DNA of 64,000 nt from Catenovulum sediminis. GTDB taxonomy: Bacteria > Pseudomonadota > Gammaproteobacteria > Enterobacterales > Alteromonadaceae. Position numbers and translations under genes: made by a program. Location of the stretch: NCBI RefSeq assembly GCF_040270295.1, contig NZ_JBELOE010000254.1; one strand, 5' to 3'. Shown here one piece after another: positions 57,976 to 64,000 of this stretch. Below the pieces are notes generated by a model, which saw only the letters and a list, made by a program, of their open reading frames with translations, was not told where the DNA came from and made no database searches. Position 1 is the stretch's first letter; every line of letters begins with the position of its first letter.

Positions 57976-58962
57976 ATGAGCCAATATCTGTTACTTAAAA
58001 AACTATCAGTTCAAAATGCCAATGCAATTGCTGGGCTAACTTATGGCTTTCCGGCAATCACTAACTTTCTAGGTTTTGCCCATGCAATTTCTCGTAAATT
58101 ACCTAATGAAATGGGCGTTCAATTAGGTGGCGTTGCCGTGATTAGTCATAAAAATATTGTGCACGCACGTCAGCCCAAAGGCTGGGGCGATTATGTATTT
58201 GCCTTGTCACGTAACCCATTGACTCATCAAGGCAAAACCGCACCAATTAATGAAGAAGGGCGCATGAATATGCAAATTTCTTTATTAATTGAGGTGAGTG
58301 GAGTACAAGCAGGCAATTTATCAGCCCGTGACGAGTTGTTGCACCAAGTTGAAAAAATAATACCTAACTTGCGTTTGGCGGGTGGGCAAATCACAGAATA
58401 CGAACAACCCGACTTAGTGGATGGCGAAGAGGCAACTTATACACTGCGCCGATTAATGCCAGGGTTTGCACTGATCGACCAAAGCCAGTATTTAGCAGAA
58501 CATTATCAAACCTTGCTTCAACAAGATGGCAACGCCTGTTTGCTTGATGCTTGGTGTGACTTTGCCCAACTTAAATTTAAAGCCGAAGCACCAAAAGACG
58601 AGTCAGAGCATGCTGCCGATGGTTCAGATACAGCTGTATTAAAAGCAGAATGGCATTATGAACCAAAACCTAAATCGGGGTATTTAGTGCCTATCAATTG
58701 TGGTTATTGTGCGATTTCGCCAGTTTATGAAGCGGGTAAGGTGGCTAATGTCCGCGATCAAACCACGCCCGTAGTGTTTGCTGAATCTGCATACAGCATC
58801 GGTGAGTGGAAAAGTGTTCATGCCCTCGAGATTCAAAACGCAGTTTGGCGTTACGAACACCAATATCCTTGGTATTTAGCTAAAACCGAACCTTTTCAAT
58901 CTCAATCTATTGCACCAGATGACCTTGAGAATGAAAGTTCTGAAGAAGAAATGCCCTACTAA
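57976..58962 (+). CDS. csy2: Type I-F Csy2 (Cas5f)
   Basis: 328 residues from the ATG at 57976, one base after the csy1 stop (an upstream extension would overlap csy1). Csy2 pairs with Csy1 at the crRNA 5' end. Typical sequence is LSVQNANAIAGLTYGFPAITNFLGFAHAISRKL near the start, and the Pro- and Gly-rich KSGYLVPINCGYCAISPVY later. Normal length. Confidence 0.95.
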   Translation: MSQYLLLKKLSVQNANAIAGLTYGFPAITNFLGFAHAISRKLPNEMGVQLGGVAVISHKNIVHARQPKGWGDYVFALSRNPLTHQGKTAPINEEGRMNMQISLLIEVSGVQAGNLSARDELLHQVEKIIPNLRLAGGQITEYEQPDLVDGEEATYTLRRLMPGFALIDQSQYLAEHYQTLLQQDGNACLLDAWCDFAQLKFKAEAPKDESEHAADGSDTAVLKAEWHYEPKPKSGYLVPINCGYCAISPVYEAGKVANVRDQTTPVVFAESAYSIGEWKSVHALEIQNAVWRYEHQYPWYLAKTEPFQSQSIAPDDLENESSEEEMPY

Positions 58963-59020
58963 TCAACTAACGAATTTAAATAATTGAACCAACTTAATTT
59001 TTGATAAATGGAGAAACAAA

Positions 59021-60004
59021 ATGGCCGACGTAAAATTAAAAACACCTTCAGTATTAGCGTTTGAAGCAAAACTAGTTCCATCAGATGCGTTAATGTTTGC
59101 TGGCAAATGGCAGGGAACAGAATGGCAGCCAATCCAAGTTGGAGAAAAAGCTGTAAGGGGCACAATCTCTAATCGATTGAAAGCGGCAACTGCAAATGAC
59201 CCAGCAAAGCTAGACGCTGAAGTGTCGAAAGCAAATCTGCAAACGGTTGATATCGCGGCTTTACCGCATACTTGTGATACCTTAAAACTGGTATTTAGTT
59301 TAAGAGTGTTAAGTGGGTTAGATATACCGTCAACTTGTAACAGCCCTGAGTACCAAGCTGCGCTAGCAGATAAAATTAATCAATATAAAAACGTTGTCAG
59401 CTTTAAAGAATTAGCTCAACGTTATGCATTTAATATCGCAGCAGGGCGTTTTTTATGGCGTAACCGTGTGGGAGCGGAAAACGTAATAGTTGTGGTAAAA
59501 GTTGCAGATCAAACCTTAGAATTTGAAAGCCAAAACTATAATTTACGTGCTTTTTCAACGGATGAAAAAATTGAAACCTTAGCGCAACACATCCAACAAG
59601 GTTTAACCGAAGAGCATGCCTTTATCAAAGTCGAAGCTTTTGTTCAATTGGGTGAAGGCCAGGCAGTTTATCCATCGCAAGAGTTGGTGATGGGCGGTGG
59701 CAAAGGTGACAAAAGTAAATTTTTGTATCAACTGGAAGGCCAAGCCGCCATGCACTCCCAAAAAGTTGGTAATGCACTCAGAACCATTGATACCTGGCAC
59801 CCAGCTGTAGACGAGGTAGGCCCTATCGCGGTTGAACCTTATGGTTCGGTTACTAACCGCGGCGCAGCATATCGTCAACCTAAAGAAAAAACTGACTTTT
59901 ACAACTTACTTGATGGTTGGATGATTAAAGGTAAAGAACCCGCAGTTGAACAGCAACATTATATTATGGCTATGTTAATTCGTGGTGGCGTATTCGGCGA
60001 ATAA
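59021..60004 (+). CDS. csy3: Type I-F Csy3 (Cas7f)
   Basis: A 327-residue backbone subunit; six copies coat the spacer part of the crRNA in known complexes. Signatures: TPSVLAFEAKLVPSDALMFAG at the N-terminus, RYAFNIAAGRFLWRNRVGAE, and VEPYGSVTNRGAAYRQPKEKTDFY. The 58-bp gap after csy2 has a good GGAGAAA site. Confidence 0.96.
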   Translation: MADVKLKTPSVLAFEAKLVPSDALMFAGKWQGTEWQPIQVGEKAVRGTISNRLKAATANDPAKLDAEVSKANLQTVDIAALPHTCDTLKLVFSLRVLSGLDIPSTCNSPEYQAALADKINQYKNVVSFKELAQRYAFNIAAGRFLWRNRVGAENVIVVVKVADQTLEFESQNYNLRAFSTDEKIETLAQHIQQGLTEEHAFIKVEAFVQLGEGQAVYPSQELVMGGGKGDKSKFLYQLEGQAAMHSQKVGNALRTIDTWHPAVDEVGPIAVEPYGSVTNRGAAYRQPKEKTDFYNLLDGWMIKGKEPAVEQQHYIMAMLIRGGVFGE

Positions 60005-60013
60005 GGAGGCAAT

Positions 60014-60568
60014 ATGCAATTTTATTGCGAAATAAAAGTATTACCCGATCCGGAAGCCAGTGAACCTGTATTGGTTAATAATTTAATGTCTAAATTCCAC
60101 CGGACGTTAGTAAACCTAAAAATGACAGATATTGGAGTGAGTTTTCCAAACTATGCAAAAACCTTGGGTGACACAGTTCGCTTTCACAGCAGTGAGCAAA
60201 GTTTAAACAAGCTATTGGAAACGAACTGGTTAAAAGGTTTGCGCGATTACTGTGAAGTGAGCGCTATTTTACCTATTCCAAGTAAAGTGCAATACCGCAC
60301 AGTAAGTAGAGTGCAATCGAAAAGTGTTTATAACAAAAGAAAACGCTCAGTGGCTAAAGGCTGGCTAACAGAGCGCGAAGCTGAAATTAAAATTGATGAT
60401 AGTCAGCAAAAAACGTTGAAACTACCTTTTTTGCAGTTGAATAGCTCATCTACTCAGCAAGATAATATAAAGCTTTTTGTTAAACACGGTGAGTTGCAAA
60501 CTAAATCAAGTACTGGGACTTTTAATTCATACGGATTAAGTAAAAGCGCGACAGTACCTTGGTTTTAA
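60014..60568 (+). CDS. cas6f: Type I-F crRNA endoribonuclease Cas6f (Csy4)
   Basis: A 184-residue Cas6f. His29 (SKFHRTL) is at exactly the position of the catalytic His of Pseudomonas Csy4, and the serines in QLNSSST match the Ser148 region. A basic helix (RVQSKSVYNKRKRSVAKGW) would bind the repeat hairpin, and the C-terminus (YGLSKSATVPWF) is typical. It should cut each repeat after the CTGCC/GGCAG stem, leaving the 8-nt handle CTTAGAAA on the crRNA. It starts 9 bp after csy3 and is the last cas gene before the leader. Confidence 0.96.
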   Translation: MQFYCEIKVLPDPEASEPVLVNNLMSKFHRTLVNLKMTDIGVSFPNYAKTLGDTVRFHSSEQSLNKLLETNWLKGLRDYCEVSAILPIPSKVQYRTVSRVQSKSVYNKRKRSVAKGWLTEREAEIKIDDSQQKTLKLPFLQLNSSSTQQDNIKLFVKHGELQTKSSTGTFNSYGLSKSATVPWF

Positions 60569-60575
60569 CTAAAAA

Positions 60576-60606
60576 AATAGCTGTATGGTTTTGTCATACA
60601 GCTATT
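60576..60606 (-). terminator. 12-bp perfect hairpin after cas6f, T-run on the minus strand
   Basis: AATAGCTGTATG (60576-60587) pairs fully with CATACAGCTATT (60595-60606). The A-run at 60570-60577 reads as a T-run only on the minus strand, so the structure is a proper intrinsic terminator for transcription coming back from the leader or array. In the plus direction it has no U-tract. Confidence 0.6.
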
Positions 60607-60798
60607 AAACCCATACTAAAATTGACCAATAGCATTAACCGTTAGCTAACTTGTGGTATTGCTAAAATACCCAAAAATTTTGTTCTTTAAAAATTTAACG
60701 GATAATCAATAAGTTACAAATAGCCTATAAATTTGGGTAAAACTGCCAAAAACAAATTAAAGCTATGAAGTAACTTATTTTTTTGATATTTTTGCATT
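60607..60798 (+). promoter_or_regulatory. CRISPR leader with IHF-consensus site
   Basis: An AT-rich 192-bp non-coding region leading into the first repeat. AATCAATAAGTTA at 60704-60716 is a full match to the IHF consensus WATCAA-N4-TTR, about 83 bp before repeat 1. IHF bending is required for polarised spacer insertion in known I-E and I-F systems. The array promoter should also lie here. Confidence 0.65.
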
Positions 60799-62567
60799 GT
60801 TCACTGCCGCACAGGCAGCTTAGAAAACCCAAGGTGTTTAGCGTATAAGCCTAAGTTTGTTCACTGCCGCACAGGCAGCTTAGAAAAACATTCCAGCAGG
60901 TTCAACCAAGAGAACCTAGTTCACTGCCGCACAGGCAGCTTAGAAACACAAAAGTCCCTGATGAAAATATTAAAGCATGTTCACTGCCGCACAGGCAGCT
61001 TAGAAAACAAACGATTAATGTTAATATGGAGTCACAAAGTTCACTGCCGCACAGGCAGCTTAGAAATACTGGCAAATTAAATGCTATTAACGGAATTAGT
61101 TCACTGCCGCACAGGCAGCTTAGAAAGCAAGATTTACCTGAATCAATATCGTACATAGGTTCACTGCCGCACAGGCAGCTTAGAAACCGATAGAGTCGTA
61201 AATAAGAGTGCCATCCTTGTTCACTGCCGCACAGGCAGCTTAGAAAATTTAAACTGACGGGCGAGTCAACTAACGATGGTTCACTGCCGCACAGGCAGCT
61301 TAGAAACAAATGAAATATACCGAAGAAGAATTACTAGCTGTTCACTGCCGCACAGGCAGCTTAGAAAAGTATGCATGCGATGGCGACAGACCTGCATTGG
61401 TTCACTGCCGCACAGGCAGCTTAGAAAGGAAGCGGTGCAAGCGGGGCGCAATCATATGAGTTCACTGCCGCACAGGCAGCTTAGAAAGCCAATATCCAAG
61501 TTTTGTGCAAGACTAAAATGTTCACTGCCGCACAGGCAGCTTAGAAAGGCTTAGTGATTTTATACTCAACTGAGATTCTGTTCACTGCCGCACAGGCAGC
61601 TTAGAAAGAGAGTCAATGATGGTGCGCTGACTAACAACTGTTCACTGCCGCACAGGCAGCTTAGAAAAGCAAGCAAAATGGCGTTATTTATCTCATTGGG
61701 TTCACTGCCGCACAGGCAGCTTAGAAAGATTTTATCGAGCGCAGAAAAAGAAGGGCGAAGTTCACTGCCGCACAGGCAGCTTAGAAAGTACAGAAAGCAG
61801 GATTCTAGCGGTGATCAAGGTTCACTGCCGCACAGGCAGCTTAGAAAACCGCCGTTATCAATAGAATTTGCACCGCCATGTTCACTGCCGCACAGGCAGC
61901 TTAGAAAAGTGACAAATTTAACAACGTGTATTGGAATTTGTTCACTGCCGCACAGGCAGCTTAGAAAATGCAGGAGTGCAGGCGAGAATGAACATTGATG
62001 TTCACTGCCGCACAGGCAGCTTAGAAAAAAAAACAGGCCCGTTGAGCGAAGATTAGATGGTTCACTGCCGCACAGGCAGCTTAGAAATATAATCAGCATA
62101 TATTTAGACCTTTTTTGGAGTTCACTGCCGCACAGGCAGCTTAGAAAAATCAAGAAGTGTATTAAATAAAAATGCAGATGTTCACTGCCGCACAGGCAGC
62201 TTAGAAAGCATCAGCGTCAACCGCCTTTTTCAGCATGTCGTTAACTGCCGCACAGGCAGCTTAGAAAAGATGGAAGGCAATGTTGATTACGATCAAACCG
62301 TTCACTGCCGCACAGGCAGCTTAGAAAATACAGCTTGTTTTGTTAGCCGTTGGTTTTAAGTTAACTGCCGCACAGGCAGCTTAGAAATGTAATAGTTCTA
62401 CCACCAATAACAATAATATGTTAACTGCCGCACAGGCAGCTTAGAAAAGAATCTTTAGAATATCGTGTGCAACTGCCGCGTTCACTGCCGCACAGGCAGC
62501 TTAGAAACGCAGGGCGAAAACACGTTAAGTGATTAGAAAGTTCACTGCCGTACAGGCAGCTTAGAAA
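60799..62567 (+). CRISPR. Type I-F CRISPR array, 30 repeats and 29 spacers
   Basis: 28-bp repeats (start GTTCA, stem CTGCC/GGCAG with loop GCACA, end CTTAGAAA) recur every 60 bp with 32-bp spacers; spacer 9 (61307-61339) is 33 bp. Repeats 1-24 are identical. At the far end, repeats at 62240, 62360 and 62420 begin GTTAAC instead of GTTCAC, and the last (62540) has T for C in the hairpin loop. Conserved repeats at the leader side and decay at the far side show that the leader is next to cas6f and that new spacers enter there. No source of any spacer could be named from sequence alone. Confidence 0.98.
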
Positions 62568-62630
62568 TGTTTAGTTTAGGCGCAGGCCATTAATAAAGTG
62601 TGCGCTGTCAGATTTTTGCGACACCTCTTT

Positions 62631-62655
62631 TGTCGGGCTGAAGCCGCGACCTACA
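62631..62655 (-). repeat. REP-like palindrome, minus orientation
   Basis: Exact reverse complement of the REP-like element at 52821-52845 (hairpin GTCGGGCTGAAGCCGCGAC followed by CTAC). It lies 63 bp after the last CRISPR repeat. Confidence 0.8.
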
Positions 62656-62665
62656 TTTTAGGTAC

Positions 62666-62889
62666 GAATTTCAAGTTTCAAGTTTCGAGTTTTAAGGTTC
62701 GAGTGGCGAGTGGCGAGTGGCGAGTTACGAGTTTCGAGTTTCGAGTTTCAAGTTTCAAGTTTCGAGTTTCAAGTTTCAAGTGGCGAGTTTCAAGTTTCAA
62801 GTGGCGAGTTTCGAGTTTCGAGTGGCGAGTTACGAGTTTCAAGTTTCAAGTTTCAAGTTTCAAGTTTCGAGTGGCGAGTTTCGAGTTGT
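62666..62889 (+). repeat. Heptanucleotide tract, 32 phased units
   Basis: Thirty-two consecutive 7-mers without a single phase slip. The main variants are AAGTTTC, GAGTTTC, GAGTGGC, AAGTGGC and GAGTTAC, so positions 2-4 (AGT) and 7 (C) are nearly fixed. It begins 10 bp after the REP element. Confidence 0.9.
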
Positions 62890-63039
62890 ATGTTTTATGT
62901 GCAAGTGTGCAGGATTTGAGTGAGGGTTGATGTTCAGTTTATCTAAGCAGACTTTCGCAGCATGGATGCTGCGGTAAAGCTATAGGGATATATTTACGCG
63001 TGTCTGTGTGATAAATGAATATTAACGTGAACGGGGTTT

Positions 63040-63116
63040 GAGTTGTGAGCAACGAGCAACGAGCAGCGAGCAGCGAGCAGCGAGATTCGAGTTGTAAGTT
63101 TCAAGTTATGAGGTTG
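63040..63116 (+). repeat. Heptanucleotide tract, 11 phased units
   Basis: Eleven in-phase 7-mers with a partly different set of variants (GAGCAAC, GAGCAGC, GAGTTGT, GAGATTC, AAGTTTC), ending GAGGTTG. It is followed by a 27-bp stretch and a REP element. Confidence 0.85.
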
Positions 63117-63143
63117 CAGGAATGGGCGTTTGTTGGGAGATTT

Positions 63144-63168
63144 TGTCGGGCTGAAGCCGCGACCTACA
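63144..63168 (-). repeat. REP-like palindrome, minus orientation
   Basis: Identical to the copy at 62631-62655. With its 30-bp upstream flank (GGAATGGGCGTTTGTTGGGA and following) it is repeated almost exactly 118 bp later. Confidence 0.8.
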
Positions 63169-63171
63169 TTT

Positions 63172-63234
63172 TAGTTTCAAGTTTCAAGTTTTAAGTTTTA
63201 AGTTTCAAGATTTCAGTTTCAAGTTGCGAGGTTG
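63172..63234 (+). repeat. Heptanucleotide tract, 9 phased units
   Basis: Nine in-phase 7-mers (TAGTTTC, AAGTTTC, AAGTTTT and similar) starting 4 bp after the REP element and ending, like the previous tract, in GAGGTTG. Confidence 0.85.
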
Positions 63235-63261
63235 TAGGAATGAGCGTTTGTTGGGAGATTT

Positions 63262-63286
63262 TGTCGGGCTGAAGCCGCGACCTACA
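63262..63286 (-). repeat. REP-like palindrome, minus orientation
   Basis: Third identical minus-orientation copy; both flanks resemble those of the copy at 63144. Confidence 0.8.
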
Positions 63287-63296
63287 TTTTAGGTAC

Positions 63297-63429
63297 GAGT
63301 TGCAAGTTTTAAGTTGCAAGTTTCAAGTGGCAAGTTTCAAGTTTCAAGTTTCAAGTTTCAAGTTTCGAGTTTCGAGTGGCGAATTTCAAGTTTCGAGTTT
63401 CAAGTTTTAAGGTTCGAGTTTCAAGTTGA
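63297..63429 (+). repeat. Heptanucleotide tract, 19 phased units
   Basis: Nineteen in-phase 7-mers, mostly AAGTTTC and GAGTTTC. It begins 10 bp after the REP copy, the same offset and the same GGTAC lead-in as the first tract. Confidence 0.88.
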
Positions 63430-63442
63430 GTGTTGTGTTTTT

Positions 63443-63467
63443 TGTTGGATTGAAGCTGCGACTTACA
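63443..63467 (-). repeat. Decayed REP-like palindrome, minus orientation
   Basis: Same length and layout as the other minus copies but with about five substitutions (TTGGATTGAAGCTGCGACTT core). It lies 13 bp after the last heptamer tract and 33 bp from the stop of the oxidoreductase gene. Confidence 0.6.
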
Positions 63468-63499
63468 TTTTGGGGGTAAGTCGCGGTGTTGTTTTGTTT

Positions 63500-64000
63500 T
63501 TATACGGTTAAGGTTTTGCCTTGTTCGCTGCTTTTTATGGCAAGTTCTATTAGTTTTATATTTTCCAGTGCTTGCTCGGCGGTTACCGGTTCGTTTTTAT
63601 TTAAACGGATGGCGTCGGCCATGGTTTTAAAGTAGTGTTGGTAGCCGCCGCGTTCGGTTTGTATTACTTCTGCGGCTTGTCCTTCTTTATACACGGTGCC
63701 GTACATTTCTGGCGTTTCGTCTGCCCATTCGGCTTTATCTGGCATAATGCCGGCTTTTAAATAATCTTCTTGTGGGTCTAGACCAAATTTTTGATATTTG
63801 CCTTCGCTGCCCAAAATATTAAACCGAATGTTGGGTTCGCAGCTGTACAAATTGGCATGTAATTGGGCGTAAAAATCAGGGTAGTGCAGCATAATATTAA
63901 AATAGTCGACATTTTTAGAGTTAGGTCGCATGCTGCGGCACTGGGCGGTTATTGCAGTGGGTTTACCAAATAACTGCAATGCCTGATCAAGCAAATGCGG
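63500..64000 (-). CDS. Gfo/Idh/MocA family oxidoreductase, C-terminal part (runs off the window)
   Basis: The reading frame is open to the right edge, so the N-terminal NAD(P)-binding Rossmann domain lies outside. The visible 166 residues begin PHLLDQALQLFGKP, the conserved His-containing helix of this family. They continue with the C-terminal beta-sheet domain (IRFNILGSEGKYQKFGLDPQEDYLKAG) and end EQALENIKLIELAIKSSEQGKTLTV. The family oxidises sugars and inositols with NAD(P); the substrate is not deducible here. Confidence 0.85.
   Translation of the reverse strand, partial: PHLLDQALQLFGKPTAITAQCRSMRPNSKNVDYFNIMLHYPDFYAQLHANLYSCEPNIRFNILGSEGKYQKFGLDPQEDYLKAGIMPDKAEWADETPEMYGTVYKEGQAAEVIQTERGGYQHYFKTMADAIRLNKNEPVTAEQALENIKLIELAIKSSEQGKTLTV

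Larger units (their letters stand above)
62568..63499. other. Non-coding patterned region: REP elements and heptamer tracts
   Basis: 932 bp with no credible gene between the array and the oxidoreductase gene. It consists of four minus-orientation REP-like elements alternating with four tracts of phased 7-bp repeats and short unique spacers. Open frames here encode only low-complexity FKFQVSS-type sequence in all three forward frames and are artefacts of the 7-bp period. Confidence 0.8.

Noticed and set aside
60902..62153. Long open frames on both strands inside the CRISPR array (for example 60902-61309 minus and 61678-61998 plus)
   Set aside because: They encode only the translated repeat (SLPHRQLRK or FLSCLCGSE) joined by spacers; the repeat and the 60-bp period simply contain no stop in those frames.
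60827..62539. Spacers targeting genes in this window
   Set aside because: No obvious match was seen by eye, but the check was not exhaustive; a BLAST of all 29 spacers against the genome and phages would be needed.
51828..62567. A new CRISPR type or a transposon-associated (CAST) I-F variant
   Set aside because: All canonical I-F1 genes are present with intact motifs, including cas1 and cas2-3, and no tns genes are seen, so this is a standard I-F system apart from the inserted repeats.
62666..63429. Heptamer tracts as a second CRISPR array
   Set aside because: There are no unique spacers of constant length between the units; they are directly adjacent 7-mers.
62598..63511. Open frames in three forward frames giving FKFQVSSFEF-like proteins
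   Set aside because: Low-complexity output of 7-bp repeats, similar in all three frames, with no initiation signals.

Overview
The window looks like part of the chromosome of a marine gammaproteobacterium, most likely an Alteromonadales member (Alteromonadaceae, Catenovulum-like). This is an inference. It rests on the gammaproteobacterial order nadB / rpoE-rseABC / lepA-lepB-rnc-era-recO-pdxJ-acpS, the ygfZ-sdhE-ygfX neighbourhood, a DUF3802 protein, an E. coli-type SpeD, a Shewanella bpf-like adhesin operon, a type I-F CRISPR-Cas locus and AT-rich DNA. I ran no database search.

Layout. 1-12 kb: a membrane-tethered PP2C phosphatase/Ser-Thr kinase fusion; a receiver-PAS-GGDEF-EAL c-di-GMP protein; two DUF1566 secreted proteins; and housekeeping genes (hemW, rdgB, an SDR, slyD, ygfZ). 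12-29 kb: sdhE-ygfX, nadB, the sigma-E operon with a recognisable sigma-E promoter, then a 5.3-kb insertion relative to the E. coli order. The insertion carries a GntR regulator, larC-larE-larB (nickel-pincer nucleotide cofactor synthesis), a nickel permease-like protein and ygjV, with no larA. The lepA-to-acpS operon follows, then asnB.

31-47 kb is a complete LapA/BpfA-type biofilm adhesin system. A 2333-residue adhesin has an N-terminal retention module, a TAAG LapG cleavage motif, about ten 100-residue repeats, a VWA domain and RTX repeats. It is followed by its type I secretion ABC transporter, HlyD adaptor and TolC-like channel, an OmpA-like lipoprotein, the LapG protease and the LapD c-di-GMP receptor. 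Low c-di-GMP should free LapG to cut the adhesin; high c-di-GMP should make LapD hold LapG. Other c-di-GMP proteins in the window are the GGDEF-EAL protein and a degenerate HD-GYP protein.

47-51 kb: a PatB-type C-S lyase, a DUF3802 protein, speD, the HD-GYP-like protein, and a WYL-domain regulator interrupted by an in-frame TAG stop.

51.8-62.6 kb is a type I-F CRISPR-Cas locus: cas1, cas2-3, csy1, csy2, csy3, cas6f, an AT-rich leader with an IHF-consensus site, and an array of 30 repeats and 29 spacers. cas1 and cas2-3 are separated by a 374-bp block of REP/BIME-like palindromes that includes a tandemly duplicated 133-bp unit. Past the array, 62.6-63.5 kb is non-coding and highly patterned. 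It holds opposite-orientation copies of the same REP element alternating with perfectly phased heptanucleotide tracts (71 units in four tracts). The window ends inside a Gfo/Idh/MocA oxidoreductase gene. The least explained parts are the REP-plus-heptamer composite, the BIME inside the cas operon, and the stop-interrupted WYL gene.
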